Shown one piece after another: positions 13,050 to 24,560 of a stretch of 64,000 nucleotides of DNA (position 1 is its first letter; every line of letters begins with the position of its first letter). Both the position numbers and the translations under genes were made by a program. Source of the stretch: Acorus gramineus. Lineage: Eukaryota > Streptophyta > Magnoliopsida > Acorales > Acoraceae. Where the stretch lies: the NCBI GenBank assembly GCA_030737835.1, contig CM060848.1:17136804-17200803 (forward strand), written 5' to 3'. The notes beneath the pieces are model-generated. The model did not search any database and was not told the DNA's origin. It was given only the letters and a program-made list of their open reading frames with translations.

Positions 13050-15130
13050 GGAAAAAGATTTTTTTATAATCGACAGCTTTTAATCAAACTCTAGTTCAAA
13101 AGCAAATTAACATCAGGCATACCAAAGTGATGAAATCAACATCACACAATCATCCATATAACCAATTAGTATATTTCTTTCAGTTTCTAATAAAACCAAT
13201 GCGTGGTTTGATGCATCAGAGACAATCAAATCAAAAGAATTAAATTCCCCAAAACAGTCACTTCCTTTTGAGTCCCTCATAGATATTGTTGTGTCCCATT
13301 CAGAGTAATCCCACGCAAGGGTTTTCTTTATCCCATCTTTCATAGTGACCAAACACTGGATAATATATGTGTGTCACATATAAAAACATATGTTAATACT
13401 AATATTGGAAATGCCAAACAAAGCCCTTCCTTTTAAGTCCCTTCCTTGCAGAACAAGAGAAGGCTTTGTTTTTGGGAATAACAATACCGGTATAAACGTG
13501 GGTGTGCATTGTGAGGTCTGTTTCAAGCAAAGAATATTATCTTTTGAAGTGGTATATGTTGCTGTCCATGACTCCACGCAAGGGAATTAAGAAGAACAGC
13601 TACGGGCGTCGCGGGCTTTAAAGACCGTTCGATGTAGAATCAATGGTTGGGATGGCATGGAGGATAAGATTCTTATTTCATATGATTGTGGAGGAGTGAG
13701 TGGTGAATAGAGCACCCAATTGTCTATTATTAAAAATCTATATATTTGGGGAGAGGGTGATGGAGTTTGTGGTGGTTAGAGATGTTGCTGAAATGGTAAA
13801 ACTGCCTTTATTTGAAAACTGGTTGGGGTGATCTTGAGTTCCCTCCTTGACAATTGACAGGGAGATGGGGACTTTGAGAAAAACATGGTATTTGTGAAGC
13901 TGATGTATGAGAAATTTATTGCCCTTGATCTTCATCCATCCATTGAGATAGTGTTTGGAACATGTTTGAAAAATAAGATTTTGAATAAAGTGGGTTAAAT
14001 AGATTTAAAAAAACATATTTTTTGTGTTTTTTAAAAAACAATCTTTTTGCACTAAAAATTATAAGTAATTTTTTAATTAAACATGTTTTCTAAAATTCGT
14101 TATATAATACGTTTAAGCTCTTTATTTTATTAAAAAGCAGAATCACCCTCAAACCCTGTTACAACCCTTTTAGATATTTTTCAAGGATGTTATTGCACTA
14201 AGGAATCAAATATGAATTTTGATTTTATAGAATCAGCTTTTACGTAGTCAATTTCAAATGATTATTTTTGAATTTTAGCTTTTGTTCTAAGATATTGATT
14301 TATATGCTTTAAATAATTTCACATGGAATACTTCCAGCATAATAAATCCTCCAATATATGGTGCGGTTATCTTACATCCAACTTTACATTCGGTTACTAT
14401 CTTATCCCATTCTATTAAAATCAATTAAATCAAAAACTGAGAAGGGAGGTGACCGAAGGCGACCACCCATTCTTCGATGCTCACAGCTTATAAGTACTTT
14501 GGTACACAATTAAAAAAAATAGAAAAAAGAGAATATTATCCATTTTTTTATAGGAGAAAATATTCTATAAAAAATTGACTGAAATAAAAAATGGAGATCA
14601 TGTGGTGACAAAAAAGGAATCATGATTGATGAAAGAGTTGTAGCTCGTAGGTGGGTGATTTTTTTAACTGTTTGATAAAAATCCAATAAATTGAGTAATG
14701 ATGAGATGACGATCTCTCAGTATAGTGACCACAACTTATCATTTCACTGTATATGTATACATTTTTATGTTTGTTTTAATATGACATAGTTATGTATTTT
14801 AAATAAATAAGCATGAATAAGCTATGTCGATTATAGTTTACTTTGAGAAACAAATATATTCTTTCCTTTGTTATTCTAATAACCAAAGTTTAACAATCAA
14901 TTTGAATTAAAGATAAATGCTTACATTCTTCCCAACCATACAACTATTATTTATTCGATCAAATTTTCAATAAATTTAATTTAGATCAATAATATATCCA
15001 ATCCGTTGTAAAAATCAACTAGATCTCATTCAAGGATACCACTCACCAACATAAAACCTGGCATCTTTGAGACCATCAAAATATCAAAAACCAATGAAAA
15101 ACAAAATTGACTATCCATGTAGCAGTACTG
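13050..15130. other. Spacer with a possible short decayed duplication near 13110-13590
   Basis: On the minus strand two short open frames (13113-13352 and 13374-13577) share the words CCCTTGCGTGG and AGGGACT(C/T)AAAAGGAAG. This suggests a diverged duplication of one ancestral segment. I recognise no protein family in either. The rest is AT-rich spacer. Confidence 0.35.
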
Positions 15131-15149
15131 AACAGAATAATAAAAGACG

Positions 15150-15600
15150 CACGAGAGTGCATATTGGAACCGACGGACCCACCTCTCGCGCGGGGTGCGC
15201 AACTTGGGTCTTATGCGAATCCGAGCAGGTCTTCGCGCGCGCGGGACCCGCGCGCGTCTTGACCGACGACCCCTCCCCTTCATTAGTGTGTGTGCTCGCC
15301 AGCTCACACCGCGCCCGCGCGCGCGCGATCTCTCGCGTTTCGGTCCACGTTTCCAATCGCTGTCTCTCATTGCGGCGGCTGGTCCACGACCCCCCCGGCC
15401 CGGTCCACTTCACGGCCCGACGCGTGTTCCTATGGTCCCCCACTTCTGGATAACCCTCCACGCCCACCCCCCAACACGTGCCTCTCGCACGTGCCGAAAA
15501 CACTGCTTTTGTGCGGAAATGACGGCTTTCATAGAAGTCACGCTTGGACTTAAGTAACGCAATTGCAGCCAATCGGAGTCCACCACGTGTAAAAATTAAG
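15150..15600. promoter_or_regulatory. GC/CpG-rich island with three G-boxes and a CCAAT word
   Basis: Base composition changes abruptly, with many CG dinucleotides and alternating CGCG tracts near 15234-15256 and 15310-15326. CACGTG occurs at 15475-15480, 15488-15493 and 15584-15589, and GCCAAT lies just before the third. Long frames here are produced by high GC and look like no known protein. It resembles a plant promoter region, but no transcript start or coding exon can be tied to it. It lies downstream of the convergent MYB gene. Confidence 0.45.
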
Positions 15601-16198
15601 CACTTACAAATTCAGTATTTTAATCTAGATTCATTGCCCCTGGATTACGCGACAAGAGTCCCAGACGAGTTGGTGTTTCATATAATTATAATATATATAT
15701 ATTAGTAAATATCTTGATAAAGTTATACATACAACCTTTTTTTTTTTTTTCAATCAACATACAACATACGATTTTATTTTTTTAAAACATAGATATATTT
15801 TATTATAAAAATAAAATATATATTTTAATTAATGGTATCAATATATTTAAAAATATAAATTTTTTTAATTAAAATATAAACTTTATTAATATTAAGTATA
15901 TATAAGCACGTGAGAGTTGAATTGAAGTTAAAAAAAGAGAGAGTGCATGACAGCACTCTAATTATATAACACTAATAATAAAAAGCATGTATGCTATCAC
16001 TTGCATGTCACGCGGCAATCAAAGCTAATTAAATACAAATAATCCACAATTTTTTTTCTAATAATATGCAAATGAACACCGTTACACGTCAATCAAAAGA
16101 ATGATATTTCTATCACAAACCCCCCCCCCCCCCTCCTCCCTTTTCTTTCGTTTTCTTTATTTTTGCTCCCTCAATTTATTTAATTTTAATGAGAAACC

Positions 16199-17258
16199 CT
16201 AAATCCCATCACACAACTGTTGCTGTAAAAACCAAAAGTCCTCCTGGTTCAAGTAAATCTCCGACGACTCCCCACCGCCGCCGACGATCCCGTTCTGCGA
16301 GTAATCCCAATTATCTGACCACTGTGTGATCACCGTCTCCGGGTAACCCAAGTTGGTGGTGGAAGTCGGGATAACGTTATTCTGTGTATCGCTAACCGGG
16401 TTAAAGTAATCCCCGTTTGTGCTGTAGTCGGATACGGGGGAGACCTGGTGATGCTGAGTCGTCAATAGCGAGTCAGACGTGGTGGTGGTGGCGGTGGAGT
16501 TCTCCGGCGTGGGACCCGCGACGACGAATTGGGTCTGCTGACCGAGATCGCTGCCCGGGTGTACGGACCCGCTGACCGAAGCGGAATTGTTATTCCGGGC
16601 AGCCTGGATTCGCTCGAGGAGGCGGGGCATCCAGAAGTATCGCATGACGTCCTTGAATTGTTTGCTGTTGACGTCACATTGCAGCTGCTTCGCGTGTTTT
16701 TGCACTCTCGTCCTCCAATAATTCTTTATCTCATTGTCCGTCCTCCCCGGCAACTGTTGCGCGATCTTCGACCACCTTTTTTAAAAGACAAAAATTTATT
16801 TAGAAGGACTGGAAAGACGGATTAAAATAAATGAAAGGGGTTAAGTGTAATTTTCACATACCGGTTGCCCCACCGAGAGTGGAGTTCTAGGATGAGGAGC
16901 TGCTCTTCTGGGGTGATGTTGCCACGTCGGACGTCGGGTCTCAGGTAGTTCAGCCACCGGAGACGGCAACTCTTCCCGGTCCGTTTCAAGCCTATTGAAG
17001 TAGTACCACCCATTATTAGTTTTCATAAGGACTTTGTTAAAAACAAAAGTTTGGGTTTGGGTTTGGGAGGAAATCAAAAGGTATACCTGCGCAACGGGCG
17101 AGAGAGTTCCAACGGCCTTCGCCGTGGATGGCGATGTAGTTGACGAGGACTAGATCCTCATCGACGGTCCAGGGTCCCCTTCGAAGGTCCATCATCTCCT
17201 CCTCGCTTTGGGTGGTGGTGGAGCTGCTGCAACTCCTCCCTCGCATGTGTACGTCCAT
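16199..17258 (-). CDS. MYB108: R2R3-MYB transcription factor, subgroup 20 (MYB108/MYB78-like)
   Basis: Three exons (17087-17258, 16862-16991, 16199-16775) join in phase to give 292 residues. R2 has Trp30, Trp50 and Trp70; R3 has Ile83 in place of the first Trp, then Trp102 and Trp121, the normal plant pattern. Both introns sit at the classic R2R3 positions (after [11 protein letters not shown] and after WGNR). After R3 come [13 protein letters not shown] and [11 protein letters not shown] (149-159), the subgroup-20 signature, and the protein ends with DFWFLQQQ as in Arabidopsis MYB108. Members are nuclear regulators of stress, jasmonate, anther and senescence responses. The middle is rich in Thr, Ser and Asn. 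The start at 17258 is the first methionine giving an N-terminus like the family; an upstream in-frame ATG at 17339 would run through a (GA)n tract. MYB78, MYB62 or MYB116 orthology is possible; the clade is certain, the exact paralog is not. Confidence 0.9.
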
Positions 17259-17307
17259 AGCTTCTTTTGCTCGCTTTTCTTTCTTTGCCCTTGATAGTAC
17301 AGACCAG

Positions 17308-17450
17308 AGAGAGAGAGAGAGAGAGAGATGGAATTTCAAGTGGGGTTTTTTTTTGGGGATGTCTTAGATATGGAGAGAGAGGGAGAGGGGGAAGGGAACG
17401 TGTGGTTTTATAGAGGGTGAATTGGGAAGGGGGTAATAGAAAGACACGTG
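17308..17450 (-). promoter_or_regulatory. MYB promoter and leader: TATA box, G-box, (GA)n tract
   Basis: Read on the minus strand, CTATAAAACC (about 17404-17413) is a good TATA box 150 bp before the start codon. CACGTG at 17445-17450 is a G-box. A (GA)n tract (17308-17329) lies in the presumed 5' leader. Confidence 0.55.
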
Positions 17451-17459
17451 ATTGAACAC

Positions 17460-18620
17460 GCCGCAATGAGAGGGGGGGTGGGGGGCTTGTGTTAATAATT
17501 AAAATTTTAGGAGGGGGTGTTTAGATCAGAGAAGTTTGACTTTCAACGCACTTTAGAAAGAGATGGGAGGCTCTTGCTGGTCTTCTTCCCCTGTTTGTCC
17601 TCTGTCTTACATCTGCACAGACATTCTCATGCTTTTTTTTTTATTTAAGGAGTGTTGAAAAATATTGTACTAGATTTTGATAAGGGATCTTACTTGTTAA
17701 TGGAAAAAAAATATTTTAATTTTTTTTTATTGATATTTTTTTTTATCAAATTTTCTCATATCAACCTATAATAAAACTCTTCTCAATAGAAAGTACATCT
17801 ACCATCCTATTAAAAGAAAATTTGATTTTTATGAAATTTTTTTTTAATATTTAAAGAAATTTTAAAATAGAATAAGATTGGGTAATTTAAATAAACTAAC
17901 AAATTTTTTTTTTTGTTCTTTCTCAAATTTAGCATTTTCTTGATAAGTTTACAAATTAAAAACCTTGAATTTGGGGCACATGGGACTGAGTGAAGCTATG
18001 ACCTTAATCAATATAACTAATTTGTGTGATATTTTTAGATTTTAATATTTTAATTTATTGTTGCTATCAATTTTTTTTTTTTTTTGCCTCAATTGGTATT
18101 TTATTTCAATATATAATCTAGAGAAACATAGTATAATATAGAGACATGTTTTGATCCTTCAATTTCTCACATTGTTGTAATCTTTCGTATTAAGGATTAC
18201 TATTTAGACTAGGGACACTCTTAAAATTAATTAATCAATACTACATTTGAAAATTGGTTTGAGAATGAGCCTTTTCACTTCGTGTTTTTCTCATATTCTT
18301 GTCATAACTAAATATGTTTTTTTTCCCTTCTCTTAAGACAAGGATTTAACAAATAGTAGAAGAGAGGCTGAGCCTGCAGAAGAAAGCAACCCTAACGGTT
18401 TTATAAACATATTTTTGTCAGAGGGTATATGATTGCCAAATTTTTTTTATCCAAATATGTTTTCAAACTCTATGATAATGCATATAGTTTTTAAATAAAA
18501 ATATACAAAAAAATAATAATTACATATTAATTGCAATCTTCACCCTTCCAACACACCTTCAAATATGTGTATGTTGATGTAAACCACACTTTGGTTTCAC
18601 TTTTGTGTTTTGTTTAACTC
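17460..18620. other. Spacer without a gene
   Basis: AT-rich, with several A/T homopolymers. No gene, RNA or element ends seen. Confidence 0.55.
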
Positions 18621-18621
18621 A

Positions 18622-18822
18622 GGGTGCGTTTGGTTGCGCGATTACAAAACTGATTCTGCAAGAAACTCACTTTCTCAGCTTTCTGAAATCACAGCTTTTT
18701 GGCACTATTTATCTGAAATCTATGTGTAGGAAGCTGTTACAGTAAAATTGTTTGGTTACACGATTGTAAACGCAGTTTCCTGCAATCGCAACCGCAACGT
18801 AATCGCGTAACCAAACGCACCC
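18622..18822. mobile_element. Tourist/Harbinger-like MITE, family C copy 1
   Basis: Ends are GGGTGCGTTTGGTT at the left and AACCAAACGCACCC at the right, with an inverted repeat of about 24 bp carrying two mismatches. Flanking trinucleotides are TCA and TTA, one change from the TTA/TAA duplication expected of PIF/Harbinger MITEs. Length 201 bp, non-coding. Relatives start at 28782 and 51290. Confidence 0.75.
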
Positions 18823-18849
18823 TTAGTATATCGAAAACATCCTTTTACA

Positions 18850-21800
18850 ATCTATAATAGTTGTGTCTGGACAATGTTATGGGATATATATACACTGCTA
18901 TATAATTATATACATACGTCCTAATTTACATTATGTTTATATTAACGATATTTTGTTATACATAATAGGTACATTGCTAGTGTTATACATTATTAGGAGA
19001 CATATCTTTATACATTGTTATAATTTTGTACATTGTAATATAGTATAAGTATCTTGTGATTCTGTTATATTACCATCCCACCATAGCCGTCAGTTGTGGA
19101 CCTCGTGGTCAGAGATAAGTGTGTTGATTGTCAGTCAAAGAATTAAAATAAAATAAAATAAATAACATTAAAAAAATTTGGATAGGGAAGAATATCAAGT
19201 ATTAAAAATTTATTGAGGTGACAAAAAAATCATGCAATTAATTTTCATAAAATACACAAAGTGAATAATAGAAATAGAAGAAATGGTTCTGGTAAGAATA
19301 TTTTTTTTTGTTAACTTATTTGACCCAAAGTATACAACCTCCACCACTTTTTACAAAGATGACTCAACATTCAAAATTGACCGTCCGATGTGTGCTGTCC
19401 CTTGCGCGCTCCTCCAACCAAAAGTACATTGAACAAGTGGCGATTGCTTGATGTTCCCGATGTCCATTGGACGGCTGTGATTGAGACATCCCCACTGCCA
19501 CGTATCAGTGCAACCAAAAGTGGGAAGGTTAACGAACCGCTTAGATCGAACCAGTTCCGTCGGATCACCGCAACAGGATGGAATAAAGGTTTTTGAAATG
19601 GACGGCCCTGATTGAATAATGGTATTCGATCCACGTCAGATCGATCTGTACCAGGTACGGATAGGTTTTATTTGATATGGACTGGCGATAGCGATTAAGT
19701 GGAATCATTGGGTCCTCCTACGTGGCAAGATCTCATTAACTGTCCGGGGTGTCAGTTTTCAGGTGATCCCCTCCAAGAAAAAGGAACACCAGATCTGGAC
19801 CACCCGATCTATATGTCCATCACGATGTTCTGTTTGGATGGCCCAGATGTGCTGGTGTGAAAGTGACAACAGTTTCTCATACAATTCGGGAGGGGCCGAA
19901 TTAGCATATTTAACATGTGAATTTTTTTTTATTATAGAAGACTGATAAAAATTCATAAGAGTCAAATACGCATGCATGCATGTGTTTATATCTCTCATGT
20001 TAAGATGTGCTTTGCATATTAAAATATTAATTTTTTTTTTAATACGATGAATGTGATCACGTTAATTGAGAATTTGTATATATAAAAAATGATTCTTAAG
20101 TTATATTCATGAAAAATATGTGTTTTAAAAATAAGGAACTGAATGTGAATTTTGTGGTGGTCTCACGTGAAACGTCAGAGTCATTGATATAGTGTGAGAA
20201 TATCAATAGACCGTGATATGTGTTAAAAAGATTGTAAAACATGTATAGAATATTTATTAAAAAAAAACCAATATTGATCACCAGATTAAACAGTTTCTCC
20301 TGAGTGGGCATGTGACCTCTCACATGGTGGATCATACTGAATTTAGCCATTTATCTACACATATGTTCTATCAAATCATATTTCAACATATGTGAATACC
20401 TTTAGACACTTGTCAAATAGTCACAATACAGCTTGACACATATATTTACTTGAACGTCAATAAAAGTACCCAACATGTCAAGATTCGTCTAAAAATAGAG
20501 ATTTACCGTCCTAAAATCGAATCACGATATTTTTTTCTTCAGATTTTACCTTCAAGTCATTTTCATTTATTAGAAATTAAACGAGTGGTTTATGACTTGA
20601 ACTGTTGTTTAATAGAAGGATTCCACTTGATCGAATGGTCTATAGTTTTGGCTATGCTTTTTTTTTAAAATTTTATGGCATACAAGACCTTGTGTCAGTT
20701 GACACTACATAGTTAAGACATTCCCTAATAACGTCTTCATTTTAGGTAGGAGAACTAATCTCCACATATAGTTCTGGTCCAGTAATATTTTATAGTAAAT
20801 GAAAAAGGTTCATGCAATGTTTTGTCTAAATCTGATTGATAATCTTTCTTTAAAAAATATTGAGAAAATGTTTTGTTAGTCAAAGTTTAATAAACCAACA
20901 GTTCAAATGAGGACTTGCTAGTGAGAATGAAAGAATTGATAATGATGTTTATGAAAAAAATGGGCACAAAGTAACAAAAAAGGACATTAATTAATTTAAC
21001 ATGTTTATCGAGTTGACGCATGATTCATTTTGTGTTTAAACCTCATATAATATGACACAAGTGGGAGACAGAACAGACAAAGAGGGGAAGACGTAATGTA
21101 CGTTGAAAACATGTGACATTTTTTTTTTTTTTTTGTTCTTATATATGATGAGTTGGGAGGGGCTGCTTTCCTTAATAAATACATATAAAGCTTGGTTTTG
21201 TGCACGTTTATGTGGGTGTTGTTTCTAGTAGAAGCAGTAGTAGTAGTACATTGAATATTATAACATGTTTTCACATTAGGACTTCGGCAGTTGTGTCGGC
21301 ACATCGATCTGATTCGTCCCCTGTTTATGCATAATAACTATATATTAAATAAATATACAGTACATTTATAATATATATAATACATGTGACTTTGACAATG
21401 AGACATTGATTCTTGATCCTTCTAGTGGCTTAGCTCGCAAAGAAGTGTTATTTTTCGATTTCTTTTTCTAGTTTCAATTTTAATCCTATATATATATCGT
21501 TAGTATTATACACTCACATTAACGAAATATATATTTTATTATAAATTTTTATATTTTTCTTATAAATTGATTGATATAATTCAATAGAGTGTATATTTTT
21601 TCCTGTATAAAATAATATACAAGATTAGATCGATGAGGTATTGTATTTAATTTTTAAATTAGAACATGCATATATATGTAGATTGTAATTAAAGTTGTGT
21701 ATAATATTTTTCTATTAAAAAATAATTGTATTAAGGCACACTCATCATCATTCTAAAATGACATATTTTGTTACCTGAAACATATGCATTTAAAAACAAT

Positions 21801-21850
21801 TGAATAGTCCAGAGACTACATGTGTGAATGACTACATGTAGAACATTCTC
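18850..21850. other. Spacer; GC-richer patch at 19380-19860
   Basis: Mostly AT-rich. The patch at 19380-19860 is GC-richer and contains ACGGCTGTGATT and CCGTCCGAT, words that recur upstream of the invertase gene (39770-40100). Its frames are short and unrecognised, so I annotate no gene. Confidence 0.5.
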
Positions 21851-21866
21851 TAACATCATTATTCTA

Positions 21867-22018
21867 TTCGATTCGATATCTCTTCTAACCAATACCAGCA
21901 CTGGTTGTACTTTTCTTTACTTTGATTTCTGTCATCTGTTCTCCCCCTATTCAGAATTTGTAATTTGAATTCAGCAATGAAATCGGATAGCAATCATCTA
22001 TCTTTTTTAACAAAAAAA
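21867..22018 (+). mobile_element. Severely 5'-truncated LINE tail (about 150 bp)
   Basis: A 15-bp duplication, AACATCATTATTCTA, flanks the insert (21852-21866 and 22019-22033). The insert ends in an A-rich tail. Its last part (ATTCAGA.TTGTA, then GATAGCAAT.ATC) resembles the 3' end of the LINE at 27572-28057, which suggests the same L1-like family copied by target-primed reverse transcription. Confidence 0.7.
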
Positions 22019-22304
22019 AACATCATTATTCTAAAATTGGTTTCAAACTGGATCTTAGTTAGTTCGTTCTAATTGGAAAAAATTATTGAGTAATTTTATT
22101 TCGAATACTTTAAATTAAATGTATATGCTGAAAAAAATAATTGGCATGAGATTAACAGCTTTCTAGTTATACACGGCTGAACTATAAATAACATGTGAAC
22201 TAGAAGAAGAACATCCCTTACCCGTTTGGATATAGAGACATAAGCTATTATGAGCTTTATACCTATTCCAGAAATTGTTGACTTTATCAATAGAATAAAT
22301 GATT

Positions 22305-22673
22305 TTCTGTTTGGTTGTGTTTTCAGTTATTCTCGTTAGGAAACGTGATAATAAAGGTTAGAGTTTTTGGTTGATGAAGAATAAAATGTGAATAAGGTGT
22401 AAAAAGGTTATTTGGTATGTGGGTCTATTGATGTATTACAGTATTAGAGGTGATGACAAGTAATTTGAAATGAAAAATATATATATATATATATGGGACT
22501 CACTTATGATTGTTGTTGAAATAGGCTAATTTCATGGATTATTATACCCCTTTATTCTTTCTTATTCCGGCATCCAAAAACTATCTTATTCCCCTCACCC
22601 AAACACCTTTTTTTTTTTCCTATTCCATGCCTATTCTTACTTATTCCCCCCTTATTAATCCACCCAAACAGCC
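22305..22673. mobile_element. Possible Tourist-like MITE
   Basis: TCTGTTTGGTTGTG at the left and CACCCAAACAGCC at the right are inverted copies with few mismatches, 369 bp apart, and nothing between them codes. No convincing target-site duplication was seen, hence low confidence. Confidence 0.4.
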
Positions 22674-22858
22674 ATAAAGTGTGATAAGCAGCTGAACACA
22701 AATATAACATGTGAAATAAAAGAACATATAAAATGTGGCTTCCCATCTTTAATGATCATCAATTGCATTATACATTTATACCATCTTCAATGCTTCTCAA
22801 AAATGATAGATTACTATTTGAATTCATCTTACAATGTTATCACATTTTTAATTTCTCT

Positions 22859-22880
22859 CCCCCCCCCCCCCCCCCCCTCA

Positions 22881-22911
<31 letters not shown>

Positions 22912-22916
22912 CACAC
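22859..22916. repeat. Compound microsatellite: C-run, A-run, (CA)n
   Basis: A run of about 18 C is followed by about 18 A and then about nine CA units. Slippage-prone; length may be affected by sequencing. Confidence 0.85.
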
Positions 22917-22919
22917 CCT

Positions 22920-24560
22920 TAGACACATTCTAGAACCCTTGAATTAAAACCCATTATTTAATAAACCTCTATTCCCTTGAAGGAGACCAGCATTGCCAAA
23001 AGTCAAATAAACTATAAATTAATTAATTGCCAAAATAACAGTGTCCCACAAGTGTTCCCACAAGAGAACCTCTACTCTTAACTCTGATAAACAAAAAAAT
23101 GTTAATTACGTTGTTCACATGGAACATAAGACAAGATTTTAAAATGTGATGTCATGCATGTTATATTTATATTTTCATCGACCTAAATGTTTGAAACTTC
23201 AATTAATGGACAAGTAGTTACCGAAATATAGATATCATGTGATCATCTTCTCCGGATGATTGGATATTAACACATCTGAGTGGGATTGAGTATTCTGCGT
23301 GTTTTTATATATATATTTATATCTTGTTTGATTTACATTAATGTTATATTCTGCATTTTCACAATTCTGTGATGTTGCCACGAGTATATATAAAAATGTA
23401 TTAGAATTTGTTAAAGGAATCCTAAATCACCAATAATTTATACATGGATAATGTTCTAGCAAGAGCCAATAAATGCATGTATTTTCATAAATATAATATA
23501 TTTGGAAGATATATATGGTTTAGGGCATAACAGCAAGTTAAAATATCAGATTATATCAACCCTTTTTATTCACACATAAAACTATGTTTTGAAATGAGTT
23601 TGGATAATTTTTTAGCCACTATGTTTCTATAAGTATCGTATTTAATCAAAATTTATTTGCAAAAGCCTCACAATCCCAATTTTTATGAAAGAGAAAAATA
23701 ACTTTTGTTTAAAACAGAAACAACTTCTAAGGAATGTAATTAAAGTATGGCTCTTGAAAAACTATTTTCCATGACCGCATTAAGCGGAAAAAAAATAAAT
23801 TTACCAACTTTTTTCAAATGTCAAAAAAAAAACTTTTAATTGTAATTTTAAACTAATATGTATAGATTAGATGACCAGAGAGATCCAAGAAAAAAATTAT
23901 GAAATTAGCAGAAATAAATAGAGATGATCTTTTAGAAATTTTGATATGCTGAAGTATTTCACAAATCTTTTAGATGCAACTATTTATACGGATTTTGTCC
24001 AACTTTTTATTATCAAGGTTTTCAAATAAATAACTTTACTAGTTATGATAATTACCCGCACTGTAATCTCTCATTTCTCAAAACTCAGAATTGATTTTGA
24101 TCCATTCTACCTGCCTTTTTGGAATCTCTAATAATTAGTATTAATTAATTTAGTTAAATCTTTTATATTTATAATGCATTCCGTGTTTGACTTAATTAGG
24201 TTTTCTAATTGAGGAGCATCATTGAACCATGAAACATGCATGTAATCTAATGACATTTTAATGGCAGCAAGACATATATAGATCAGATTAATTGTTGTCA
24301 TCACCACTAAGAAATGAACAATTAATGCCAACACCTCTCCAAAAAAATGATTAGATGAGGACATGTCATCTTGTTACTTGTGTTTGATTAAAAAATTAGT
24401 TAAGAATGATCTCGATATTATCTATGTGATCATTGTTGATCCACGTATGAAGCAGTTTTTGTGTACCTACGTTCTTTAAATTATGAAAATGTTACACAAG
24501 TCATTTTTATACTTCAAAACATAGACCTCATATGTTTTTTATTTTTAAAGGTTTTTTTTT
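22920..24560. other. AT-rich spacer, nothing recognised
   Basis: No coding pattern, RNA gene or element termini recognised on either strand. Confidence 0.55.

Noticed and set aside
13113-13577. Two minus-strand frames as exons of a gene.
   Set aside because: They seem to be diverged duplicates of each other rather than successive exons, and no protein family was recognised.
15067-15572. Long overlapping open frames on both strands (up to 153 residues).
   Set aside because: They arise from high GC and few stop codons, show Arg/Ala/Pro bias and no family resemblance, and overlap on opposite strands.
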